Origin: JBIIUJ01 sp044340025
GTDB lineage: Bacteria > Pseudomonadota > Alphaproteobacteria > Caulobacterales > Aquidulcibacteraceae
Direction: 5' to 3'
Length of the DNA stretch: 8,358 nucleotides
Assembly (NCBI GenBank): GCA_044340025.1
Contig: JBIIUJ010000118.1
Location: 1-8,358, forward strand
Shown here one piece after another: positions 1 to 6,138 of this stretch. Positions within the stretch are counted from its first letter, which is position 1, and each line of letters begins with the position of its first letter. The position numbers were made by a program, and so were the translations under genes. Below the pieces are notes generated by a model. The model saw nothing but the letters and a program-made list of their open reading frames with translations, made no database searches and was not told the DNA's origin.

Positions 1-2
1 AT

Positions 3-677
3 GCGGTGGCCGCATTCTTCGCCCCGCGCTCCCAGCCGCTCGCGGGGCGGCGCGCCATCGTCACGGCCGGGCCGACGCTGGAGCCGATCGACCCCGTGCG
101 CTTTGTCTCCAATCGGTCGTCGGGCAAGCAGGGCTATGCGATCGCAGAGGCGCTGAGCGCGCTGGGGGCGGATGTGCGGCTGGTCTCTGGCCCCGTTGCA
201 CTCGCCGATCCGCCAGGCGTGCAGGTGGAGCGGGTGGAGACCGCGCTGGAGATGCTTGCCGCCGTGGAGGCTGGGCTGCCGGCGGATCTCTTCGTTTCAG
301 TCGCAGCAGTGGCGGACTGGCGGCCCGCTGCCTGCGCGCCCCACAAGCTGAAGCTGAAGGGCGAAAGCGCGGCCCCCAGCCTCGCCCTCGTGGAAAACCC
401 CGACATCCTGCAGACCATCGCCACCGGACCGCGCCGGCCGCGCCTCGTCATCGGCTTTGCGGCCGAGACCGATGCGGTGGAGGACCACGCTCAGGCCAAG
501 CGCGCCCGCAAGGGCTGCGACTGGATTGTCGCCAATGACGTGTCTGGCGATGTGATGGGCGGCGCGGAAAATGCCATCAGCCTTATCACGGCCTCAGGAA
601 TCGAGCGCTGGCCCCGGCTGGGCAAGGCGGAGGTGGCGAGGCGGCTGGCGGAGCGGATGGCGGCGGCGCTTCGTTAG
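3..677 (+). CDS. coaBC: CoaBC C-terminal part (phosphopantothenate-cysteine ligase domain), 5' truncated by window edge
   Basis: This is the CoaB half of the bifunctional CoaBC (Dfp) protein, which couples cysteine to 4'-phosphopantothenate using CTP; the CoaC half, which then decarboxylates the product, would lie upstream of the window. The reading frame is open to the left edge, so the GTG at position 6 is an internal Val rather than the start. Visible CoaB signatures, counted from that codon, are AGPTLEPIDPVR followed by SNRSSGKQG (about residues 21-43, the nucleotide-binding start of the domain), VAAVADWRPA (about 98-107), the KLKLKGE lysine motif (about 114-120), NPDIL and GFAAETD. The protein ends with a normal C-terminus. 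The gene converges on the chaN-like gene, with a repeat-rich spacer between them. No dut gene follows, although coaBC is often next to dut in Proteobacteria. The identity is secure; only the N-terminal half is missing. Confidence 0.95.
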   Translation, partial: AVAAFFAPRSQPLAGRRAIVTAGPTLEPIDPVRFVSNRSSGKQGYAIAEALSALGADVRLVSGPVALADPPGVQVERVETALEMLAAVEAGLPADLFVSVAAVADWRPAACAPHKLKLKGESAAPSLALVENPDILQTIATGPRRPRLVIGFAAETDAVEDHAQAKRARKGCDWIVANDVSGDVMGGAENAISLITASGIERWPRLGKAEVARRLAERMAAALR

Positions 678-698
678 CGCCAATGTCCCGTCCGCGTT

Positions 699-782
699 GT
701 CATCCCGGACGGGCCAGAGGCCCGATCCGGGACCTCCCGAAATATCTCCGGCGCAAGATCCCGGCGCTTCGGCCGGGATGAC
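699..782. repeat. Palindromic intergenic element bounded by a 10-bp inverted repeat
   Basis: The element begins with GTCATCCCGG (699-708) and ends with its exact reverse complement (773-782). Inside are two strong hairpins. The left one pairs 703-715 with 719-732, a 13-bp stem with one bulged A at 725 and a 3-nt loop. The right one pairs 758-765 with 772-779, an 8-bp stem with a 6-nt loop. It starts 21 nt after the coaBC stop codon. Sequences of this GTCATCCCGG type are common intergenic repeats in alphaproteobacterial chromosomes. The left hairpin could also help end coaBC transcription, but no T-run follows it, so I do not call it an intrinsic terminator. Confidence 0.75.
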
Positions 783-804
783 GGGATGAACGCGCCATCC
801 CTAA

Positions 805-884
805 GCCCAAAGCCCGCGGCAACCGTCGCCGCCCCCTCCGGCGCTTCGCGCCACCTCCCCCGCAAGCGGGGGAGGACACCAGCG
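805..884 (+). repeat. 80-bp paired-hairpin repeat, copy 1
   Basis: This 80-bp unit is repeated at 973-1052 with 77 of 80 bases identical by direct comparison. It contains two adjacent hairpins: A, a 5-bp stem (840-844 with 848-852, loop TTC), and B, a 9-bp stem (854-862 with 867-875, loop CAAG). It resembles the REP-like and BIME-like palindromes of bacterial chromosomes. It is non-coding; open frames across it arise only from its GC content. Confidence 0.8.
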
Positions 885-924
885 TCAGTCTTTCCCGCGC
901 TTACTGAGGGGGACGCCAACGCCT

Positions 925-972
925 TGTCTTCCCCCGCTTGCGGGGGAAGTGTCAGCGCAGCTGACGAAGGGG
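925..972 (-). repeat. Inverted, diverged relative of the paired-hairpin repeat
   Basis: In the opposite orientation to its neighbours, this unit has hairpin B (928-936 pairing with 941-949, loop CTTG), nearly identical to B in the 80-bp copies. Next to it is a second hairpin (951-956 GTCAGC pairing with 960-965 GCTGAC, loop GCA). The second stem has a different sequence from hairpin A of the flanking copies but occupies the same place, so the two-hairpin layout is retained. The stretch at 885-924 just before it (TCAGT at 885-889, ACTGA at 903-907) may be a decayed fragment of another unit. Confidence 0.65.
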
Positions 973-1052
973 GCCCAAGGCCCGCGGCAACCGTCGCCGC
1001 CCCCTCCGGCGCTTCGAGCCACCTCCCCCGCAAGCGGGGGAGGACGCCAGCG
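973..1052 (+). repeat. 80-bp paired-hairpin repeat, copy 2
   Basis: This is the second copy of the unit at 805-884, with three substitutions (positions 7, 45 and 74 of the unit). Hairpin B is intact (1022-1030 pairing with 1035-1043). The substitution at unit position 45 weakens hairpin A by one pair. The unit ends 2 nt beyond the stop codon of the chaN-like gene, so hairpin B would lie at the 3' end of that gene's transcript, where it could protect or terminate it. No T-run follows in that direction. Confidence 0.8.
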
Positions 1053-1054
1053 CC

Positions 1055-1933
1055 TCAGCCAATCCCCCGCACCGCATCGGCGAAGTCGGGCCGAAAGTCC
1101 GCACAATCCCGGTCTGAATCCCATGGGGCGAGCGTCATCACGCGGGGCGCGCCCATGGGCGCGAGTTGCCAGGCGACGCCGTGGCCATATTGCACATGGC
1201 CAAACCCCATCAGCCCCACCACCAGCGCTGCGGGATGGGCGGCTCGGGCTGCTGCAAGGCGCTCCGCCATCACCCGGTCCCAGGTTTGCTGTGCATCCGT
1301 GAAGCGGGCGGTGCGGTCGCGGTCCGGCGCCTTGCCATGCTGGGCGAAGATGCTGTCGAGAAAGCCCTGATACTCCGCCGACGGCGGGCGCGGCTTTTGA
1401 GCGGGGACGAGCCCCTTTCCAGCAGCGGCGGCATAGCCCTCCCGGCTGATCGTGCGCACCACGCTGCGATCGACATTGAGTGCGACAAGGCGAACCTTCT
1501 CGCGGCGGGCCCAGTCGAACACAGGGCGGTAAAGCGCGAAGTCGAAGCCCCAGACCTCGGCCCAGCGGCTTTCGGCCAGGAAGGTCGCCTCATCGATCAC
1601 CCCGGCGCCATACCGGTCGAGCGCGCCCTGCGCCTCGCCCGGCAGCATCTCGAGGCCGACGACGATCTCTGTGCGCTGCGCCTTCAGCGCGTCGAGCACC
1701 TGCACCGCCCAAAGGCGGTGGGCGAGACGGTCGTGGCGCTCCCCGATCAGCACGATATCGGCGGCGGCGGCGCGCGCGGTCACTGCATCGGCGTCGGCGG
1801 GCGCGCCAGCCAGGATCCAGCCGCCAGGCGCAGGACAGGTCATGGCGGTTGCCGGCGGCTGCCGGCCCACCGCCGCTGCGCCGCCTGCGGCCAGCAGCAG
1901 CGCCAAACCCGCCATCGTCCAGAAGTGCGCCAT
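1055..1933 (-). CDS. ChaN/Tiki-superfamily (DUF399-like) secreted protein
   Basis: The 292-residue product resembles the ChaN family of haem-binding, iron-regulated proteins, which belongs to the Tiki/TraB-like superfamily. Residues 1 to about 22 look like a Sec signal peptide: a short polar start, a Leu/Ala-rich core and an AAA site. Unlike E. coli ChaN, I see no convincing lipobox; Cys33 follows Ala-Met-Thr. The mature part has GERHD (64-68), GLEML (93-97), the segment WGFDFALYRPVFDWAR (128-143), and GFGHVQYGHG (243-252). The paired GERH and GFGH motifs fit the superfamily's metal/ligand site. The ATG is preceded by AGGA a few bases upstream. It lies 45 bp downstream of the DUF445 gene on the same strand and is probably cotranscribed. 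Family membership is fairly sure; the haem or iron role, or a peptidase-like activity as in Tiki, is inference. No Fur site was recognised. Confidence 0.85.
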   Translation of the reverse strand: MAHFWTMAGLALLLAAGGAAAVGRQPPATAMTCPAPGGWILAGAPADADAVTARAAAADIVLIGERHDRLAHRLWAVQVLDALKAQRTEIVVGLEMLPGEAQGALDRYGAGVIDEATFLAESRWAEVWGFDFALYRPVFDWARREKVRLVALNVDRSVVRTISREGYAAAAGKGLVPAQKPRPPSAEYQGFLDSIFAQHGKAPDRDRTARFTDAQQTWDRVMAERLAAARAAHPAALVVGLMGFGHVQYGHGVAWQLAPMGAPRVMTLAPWDSDRDCADFRPDFADAVRGIG

Positions 1934-1978
1934 CCATCCTCGCCTGCTCGCCGAGCGGGAATTAGGGCGCGCGCCATT

Positions 1979-3214
1979 CTAGTCGAACAGCAAAACGGAA
2001 AGCGTGTGCAGCACGAGACCGACGAGACCGCCCACCAGCGTGCCGGAAATCCGGATATATTGCAGATCCTTGCCCACGCCCGCCTCGATCTGCTCCACCA
2101 CAGTGTGTGCATCCCAGGCGCGGATCGTGTCGGCGACGAGAGCGGCGACATCCGGCCCGCGCGCGGCGGCCAGCTCCTGCGCGCCGGCGCGCCGCTGGGT
2201 GTTCACGGTTGCGCGCAGCTCTGCGTCCTCCAGCACGCCGGCCACGAGGTCCTCGAAGCCTTCGGCCAGGCGGGCGGCGATCTCGTCGCGGATCTTGGGG
2301 GCATCGGCCTTCATCCAGGCCTTCAGCGCCGCCCAGAGGCCGCCGAAATAGCGCTGGATCACCGGCTGATCGAGCGCGCCATGCACCCAGCGCGTCACCT
2401 CGGCGCGGGCGTCGCGGTTGTAGCGCAAAGCCACGATCACCTCGGCCACCGCCTCGTCCACGCGGCGGCGCAGCGGATGATCTGGGTTGAGCGCGGCTTC
2501 GCGGATGGTCTCGCGCAGGGCGCCGACAAGCGCATCGGCCGCCTTCTGGTCCACATCGAACAGGCGCGAGAACCAGCCCGTGCGCTCGGTCACCTTGCGG
2601 CGAAGCTCGGGCTCCTCCTGCTCCAGCAGACGGTCGGCATGGGTGATGGCGAGGTCAACCACCCCCTGATGCCGGCCGTTGGCGGTCAGCACGTCAAGGA
2701 TGTCGGCCAGGAGCGAGGGCGCATCCACCGCGCGGATCCGGTCGGAAACGGCGTCACGCGCCCAGTGGCTGACGCGCTCGTCGTTGAGGAGGTCGATGAT
2801 GCGCGGCGCGGCGTCGGCCAGCGCGCGGGCGATGCCGGTGGCGCGATCGGGCTCGGCCAGCCAGCGCGCCGCCGCCCCGGCGAGGTCGGTCTTTTCCAGC
2901 CGTTCGGCGACGAGTTCGGGCTTGAGGAAGTTCTCTTTCAGGAAACGCGCAAGCCCCTCCCCGATCCGGTCCTTGGAGCGCGGGATGATCGCGGTGTGCG
3001 GGATCGGCAGGCCCAGCGGCCGGCGAAACAGCGCCGTGACGGCGAACCAGTCGGCAAGCCCGCCCACCATCGCCGCCTCGGAAAAGGCGCGGATGAACGG
3101 CACGGCGGGGTGCACGTCCTCGAAAATCTTGGCCGTGACATAGACAGCCGCCATCACGAGCAAAAGCCCCGTGGCGCGCAGGCGCATCTGGTCGAGCGTC
3201 AGGGCGGAAGCCAT
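1979..3214 (-). CDS. DUF445 family membrane protein (YjiN-like)
   Basis: The 411-residue product matches the DUF445 family in length and layout. It has a hydrophobic segment near the N-terminus (about residues 12-30) and the conserved block VGGLADWFAVTALFRRP (50-66) followed by IPHTAIIPRSKDRIG (71-85). A long, charged, mainly helical middle follows, and the C-terminal hydrophobic segment (about 389-409) ends almost at the stop. This suggests a helical body anchored at both ends in the inner membrane. The function of the family is not established. I chose the ATG at 3214 because the protein from there starts like its relatives; an in-frame ATG at 3277 would add 21 unlikely residues. AGGAGG lies just 2 nt from this ATG, closer than usual. 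The gene diverges from serS and precedes the chaN-like gene. Confidence 0.88.
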   Translation of the reverse strand: MASALTLDQMRLRATGLLLVMAAVYVTAKIFEDVHPAVPFIRAFSEAAMVGGLADWFAVTALFRRPLGLPIPHTAIIPRSKDRIGEGLARFLKENFLKPELVAERLEKTDLAGAAARWLAEPDRATGIARALADAAPRIIDLLNDERVSHWARDAVSDRIRAVDAPSLLADILDVLTANGRHQGVVDLAITHADRLLEQEEPELRRKVTERTGWFSRLFDVDQKAADALVGALRETIREAALNPDHPLRRRVDEAVAEVIVALRYNRDARAEVTRWVHGALDQPVIQRYFGGLWAALKAWMKADAPKIRDEIAARLAEGFEDLVAGVLEDAELRATVNTQRRAGAQELAAARGPDVAALVADTIRAWDAHTVVEQIEAGVGKDLQYIRISGTLVGGLVGLVLHTLSVLLFD

Positions 3215-3250
3215 CGCCTCCTGCGTGCCACAGAGCGCCGCCCCCGCCCA

Positions 3251-3275
3251 GCCCCCGCGACAGCGCGGCGGGGGC
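3251..3275. other. GC-rich hairpin in the divergent DUF445/serS intergenic region
   Basis: GCCCCCGC at 3251-3258 is the exact reverse complement of 3268-3275, giving an 8-bp stem with a 9-nt loop. It lies about 37 nt upstream of the DUF445 start and 43 nt upstream of the serS start, in a 104-bp region that must hold both promoters. I could not recognise convincing -35 or -10 boxes. It may be a partial relative of the GC-rich palindromes near coaBC or may shape one of the leaders; its role is unknown. Confidence 0.4.
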
Positions 3276-3307
3276 AAGCAGGATGACGGCGCCCCCCGGA
3301 GCGCGCT

Positions 3308-3312
3308 AAAGG
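3308..3312 (+). promoter_or_regulatory. Ribosome binding site of serS
   Basis: AAAGG lies 6 nt before the ATG at 3319. This favours 3319 over the out-of-frame ATG at 3323, which overlaps in ATGCATG. Confidence 0.5.
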
Positions 3313-3318
3313 CCGGGC

Positions 3319-4752
3319 ATGCATGATCTCAAAGCGCTGCGCGCAGACCCCGCCTCGTTCGACGCCGCCTGGGCCCGCCGCGGCCTCGCGCCCCAGACCG
3401 CAGCCCTGCTGGCGCTGGACGAGCGCGTGCGCGCCGCCAAGACCGCCCGCCAGCAGGCCGAAGCGCAGCGCAACGCCGCCTCCAAGGCGATCGGCGCGGC
3501 CAAGGCGCGCAAGGACGAGGCTGAAGCCAGCCGCCTGATGGCGGAGGTCGCCGCCGCCAAGGTCGCCATGGAACAGGCCGAAGCGGGCGAGCGGGTGGAT
3601 GAAAAGGCCCTGACCGACAGCCTCGCGGCGCTGCCTAATCTGCCGGCCGGCGATGTGCCCGATGGCGCAGACGAGCACGGCAATGTGGAACAGGCCCGCT
3701 GGGGGAGCCCGCGCGCGTTCGACTTCCCGGTGAAGGATCATGTGGCGCTGGGCGAGGGCTTGGGCCTGATGGATTTCGAGGGTGCGGCCCGCATCTCCGG
3801 CGCGCGCTTTGTGGTGCTGAAAGGCGCGCTGGCGCGGCTGGAACGGGCGCTGGGCCAGTTCATGCTGGATGTTCAGACCGGCCAGCATGGCTATACCGAG
3901 GTGAACCCGCCGGTTCTGGTGCGCGATCACGCTATGTTCGGCACCGGCCAATTGCCGAAGTTCAAGGAGGATCAGTTCCTAGCAATATCCAGACTCCGCC
4001 TGCCTTCTGAGAAAGGCGCCATTGAAGAATTGATAAAGACGAAAACAGGCCTGTTTTTCGAAGACGCTCCCGGCACGGAGGTTTTTCAAGACAACTCTGG
4101 AGCCGTCTACCTCTACGTAGACGCCACGGGTGGCGAAACGATGGGAGCCCCTCACTGGCTCGTCCCCACCGCCGAAGTGCCCCTCACCAATCTGGTGCGC
4201 GAGCAGATCCTGGAGGAGGAGGCCCTGCCCTTCCGCTTCACCGCACTCACGCCCTGCTTTCGCGCCGAGGCCGGCAGCGCGGGGCGCGACACGCGCGGCA
4301 TGATCCGCCAGCACCAGTTCTGGAAGGTGGAGCTTGTCTCCATCACCACGCCCGAACAGAGCGCCGCAGAGCACGAGCGCATGACCGGCTGTGCGGAGGC
4401 CATCCTGAAGGCGCTTGGCCTGCCCTATCGCCGGATGCTGCTCTGCGCCGGCGACATGGGCTTTTCGGCGGCCAAGACCTACGACCTCGACGTCTGGCTG
4501 CCGGGGCAGGACGCCTATCGCGAGATCAGCTCGTGTTCCAATTGCGGGGATTTCCAGGCCCGGCGCATGGCCGCGCGCTGCCGGGCGAAGGGGGCGAAGG
4601 ACACCCGCTTTGTCCACACGCTCAACGGCTCGGGCCTCGCGGTGGGGCGCACGCTGGTGGCTGTGATGGAGAATTACCAGAACGCAGACGGCTCCATCAC
4701 CGTGCCGGAGGCTTTGCGCCCCTATATGGGCGGGATCGACCGGATCGGCTGA
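3319..4752 (+). CDS. serS: Seryl-tRNA synthetase with an unusual internal insertion
   Basis: This class II synthetase charges tRNA-Ser with serine in the cytoplasm and also supplies the seryl-tRNA used for selenocysteine where that is made. The N-terminal antiparallel coiled-coil arm that grips the tRNA spans roughly residues 28-103. Motif 1 ends in GYTEVNPPVLV (about 191-201). The serine-binding TAE is at 284-286. Motif 2 includes FRAEAGSAGRDTRG (314-327) and RQHQF. EISSCSNCGDFQARR follows, and motif 3 is GSGLAVGRTLVAVMENY with Arg444. All catalytic motifs are intact, so the enzyme should be active. Its 477 residues exceed the usual bacterial size of about 425-430. The excess lies in residues 221-280, between KFKEDQF and LVPTAE, and has atypical codon use (separate entry). 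The fuconate dehydratase gene follows after 4 nt, so the two are probably cotranscribed. Confidence 0.97.
   Translation: MHDLKALRADPASFDAAWARRGLAPQTAALLALDERVRAAKTARQQAEAQRNAASKAIGAAKARKDEAEASRLMAEVAAAKVAMEQAEAGERVDEKALTDSLAALPNLPAGDVPDGADEHGNVEQARWGSPRAFDFPVKDHVALGEGLGLMDFEGAARISGARFVVLKGALARLERALGQFMLDVQTGQHGYTEVNPPVLVRDHAMFGTGQLPKFKEDQFLAISRLRLPSEKGAIEELIKTKTGLFFEDAPGTEVFQDNSGAVYLYVDATGGETMGAPHWLVPTAEVPLTNLVREQILEEEALPFRFTALTPCFRAEAGSAGRDTRGMIRQHQFWKVELVSITTPEQSAAEHERMTGCAEAILKALGLPYRRMLLCAGDMGFSAAKTYDLDVWLPGQDAYREISSCSNCGDFQARRMAARCRAKGAKDTRFVHTLNGSGLAVGRTLVAVMENYQNADGSITVPEALRPYMGGIDRIG
3979..4158 (+). other. In-frame insertion in serS with deviant codon use (residues 221-280)
   Basis: These 60 codons replace the short loop found at this place in typical SerRS (about 14 residues in E. 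coli, fewer in many alphaproteobacteria). By hand count, 34 of 60 codons end in G or C, against 48 of 60 in the 60 codons before and 55 of 60 in the 60 after. Codons rare in this window are concentrated here: ATA twice, and AGA, CTA, GTA, GCA, ACA, GGA and TTG. The peptide looks like a helix (SEKGAIEELIKTKTG) followed by beta-strand-like segments (TEVFQDNSGAVYLYVDA). There is no intein-type Cys/Asn boundary, and I found no clear target-site duplication at the ends. The edges are placed by codon use and motif boundaries and are accurate to perhaps ten codons. Confidence 0.75.
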
Positions 4753-4756
4753 GGCC

Positions 4757-6052
4757 ATGACCCGCATCACCGGCCTGCGCACGCTCGACATGCGGTTTCC
4801 CACCTCGCGCACGCTGGCGGGTTCGGATGCGATGAACCCGGATCCGGATTATTCCGCCGCCTATTGCGTGCTCGAGACCGATCAGCCGGGGCTGGAGGGC
4901 TGGGGCTTCACCTTCACCATCGGGCGGGGCAACGATCTGTGCTGCGCGGCCATCGTCGCGCTCGCGCCGCTAGTGACCGGGCGCAGCCTCGATGGAATCA
5001 CGAACGACTTTGCAGGCTTCTGGCGCGCCATTGTGGGCGACAGCCAGTTCCGCTGGCTCGGACCCGAGAAGGGCGTGGTGCATCTGGCCGCCGCCGCCGT
5101 GGTCAACGCCGTCTGGGATTTGTGGGGCAAGGCGGCGGGCAAGCCGGTCTGGGCGCTGTGCGCGGACATGAGCCCGGAACAGATCGTCAGCCTGGTGGAT
5201 TTCCGCCACATCACCGACGCGATCACGCCCGCCGAAGCGCTGAGCCTTCTGCGCGACCGCGCGCCTGGCAAGGCCGAGCGCATCGCGCATCTGAAAGCGC
5301 AGGGCTTTCCCGCCTACACCACCTCGGCCGGCTGGCTGGGCTATTCCGACGAGACGATCAGGGCCTTGTGCGCGCGGGCGATCGCGGAGGGCTGGAGCGC
5401 GCTGAAGATCAAGGTGGGCCGCGACCTCGCCGACGACATCCGCCGCTGCGCCGTGGTGCGCGAGGCCATCGGGCCGGATCGGCGCATGATGATCGACGCC
5501 AATCAGGTCTGGGAGGTGGATCAGGCGATCGAGTGGGTGCGCGCGCTTTCCCCGTTCGACCCCTACTGGATCGAGGAGCCGGTAAGCCCGGACGACATCC
5601 TCGGCCATCGCAAGATTGCTGAAGCCGTGCGCCCCATCCGCGTCGCCACCGGCGAGCATGGCCAGAACCGCGTGCTGTTCAAGCAACTGCTGCAAGCCGA
5701 TGCGGTGGATGTGGTGCAGGCCGACGCCTGCCGGCTGGGCGGGCTCAACGAGGCGATCGCGGTCATGCTGCTGGCGGCCAAGTTTGGCAAGCCGATCTGC
5801 CCGCACGCAGGCGGCGTTGGCCTGTGCGAAAACGCCCAGACGGTCTCGATGATCGATTATGTCTGCGTGGGCGCCAGCGAGGAGGGCCGCATGACCGAAC
5901 ATGCCGGCCACCTGCACGAGCATTTCCTCGATCCGATCCGCATCGCCGGCGGCCGCTATCTGGCGCCCGAGGCGCCGGGCTTCGCGGCGGAACTCAAGCC
6001 CGAAAGCGTGGCCGACTTCCGCTTCCCCGATGGCGCAGCCTGGGCCGGCTGA
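4757..6052 (+). CDS. L-fuconate dehydratase (enolase superfamily, FucD/ENOSF1 type)
   Basis: The 431-residue enzyme belongs to the mandelate-racemase-like part of the enolase superfamily and should dehydrate L-fuconate to 2-keto-3-deoxy-L-fuconate in non-phosphorylating fucose breakdown. The N-terminal capping domain carries GSDAMNPDPDYSAAY, typical of FucD. The barrel shows YTTSAGWLGYSDE, Lys217 and Lys219 in LKIKVG, metal ligands Asp247 (DANQVW), Glu273 (IEEP) and Glu300 (TGEH), Asp323, and the catalytic His350 in CPHAGGVGLCE. As I recall the numbering of the characterised Xanthomonas campestris enzyme, each of these lies one residue lower here. The C-terminus is about 10 residues shorter. 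The start at 4757 fits the family N-terminus, but only a weak GAGG, 2 nt away and overlapping the serS stop, precedes it, so translation may depend on ribosomes finishing serS. No other fucose genes are visible in the window, so the true substrate could be a related sugar acid. Confidence 0.92.
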   Translation: MTRITGLRTLDMRFPTSRTLAGSDAMNPDPDYSAAYCVLETDQPGLEGWGFTFTIGRGNDLCCAAIVALAPLVTGRSLDGITNDFAGFWRAIVGDSQFRWLGPEKGVVHLAAAAVVNAVWDLWGKAAGKPVWALCADMSPEQIVSLVDFRHITDAITPAEALSLLRDRAPGKAERIAHLKAQGFPAYTTSAGWLGYSDETIRALCARAIAEGWSALKIKVGRDLADDIRRCAVVREAIGPDRRMMIDANQVWEVDQAIEWVRALSPFDPYWIEEPVSPDDILGHRKIAEAVRPIRVATGEHGQNRVLFKQLLQADAVDVVQADACRLGGLNEAIAVMLLAAKFGKPICPHAGGVGLCENAQTVSMIDYVCVGASEEGRMTEHAGHLHEHFLDPIRIAGGRYLAPEAPGFAAELKPESVADFRFPDGAAWAG

Positions 6053-6058
6053 TCACGC

Positions 6059-6084
6059 TCGACCCGGGCGGAACCCCGGATCGA
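6059..6084 (+). other. Hairpin after the fuconate dehydratase gene
   Basis: TCGA at 6059-6062 pairs with 6081-6084 and, after one mismatch, 6064-6068 pairs with 6075-6079 around a 6-nt loop. It begins 7 nt after the stop codon. No T-run follows, so it is at best a weak or factor-dependent terminator or a transcript-stabilising stem. The 86-bp gap could also hold a promoter for the next gene, but I recognise none. Confidence 0.35.
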
Positions 6085-6126
6085 CTTCCGCGCGGCGCGG
6101 CTTAAGCTCCCCCCAAAAACGATCTC

Positions 6127-6133
6127 AGGGAGG
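6127..6133 (+). promoter_or_regulatory. Strong ribosome binding site deciding a GTG start
   Basis: AGGGAGG lies 5 nt upstream of the GTG at 6139. It fixes that GTG as the start of the oxidoreductase, which has no ATG before its FAD-binding motif. Confidence 0.75.
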
Positions 6134-6138
6134 CCACA

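Noticed and set aside
703..732. Intrinsic terminator of coaBC
   Set aside because: The hairpin is strong, but no run of T follows it, and it fits better as part of the 84-bp palindromic element.
805..1052. CRISPR array
   Set aside because: There are only two direct copies, each 80 bp with internal hairpins, and the interval between them holds an inverted relative rather than unique spacers. No cas genes are present.
786..1370. Possible small genes over the spacer between coaBC and the chaN-like gene
   Set aside because: The open frames here are translations of the palindromic repeats and, further on, of the antisense of the chaN-like gene. They have repeated Ala/Pro/Arg content and no ribosome binding site that I can see.
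1166..3286. A 706-codon open frame on the plus strand opposite the chaN-like and DUF445 genes
   Set aside because: Its product is Arg/His/Gly-rich with no recognisable motif, while both genes on the other strand have clear family signatures. Long antisense open frames are expected at this GC content.
3215..3318. Promoters for the divergent DUF445 and serS genes
   Set aside because: A promoter must exist nearby, but no -35/-10 pair with credible spacing was recognisable on either strand, so none is annotated.
3979..4158. Intein or a frameshifted segment in serS
   Set aside because: The block is too short for an intein and lacks the Cys/Ser start and His-Asn end. The frame is the same on both sides, so no frameshift is needed.
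3979..4158. Rickettsia-type palindromic element inserted in a coding gene
   Set aside because: The size and in-frame setting are similar, but I find only short inverted repeats (for example GTCTAC/GTAGAC) and no long stem spanning the insert.
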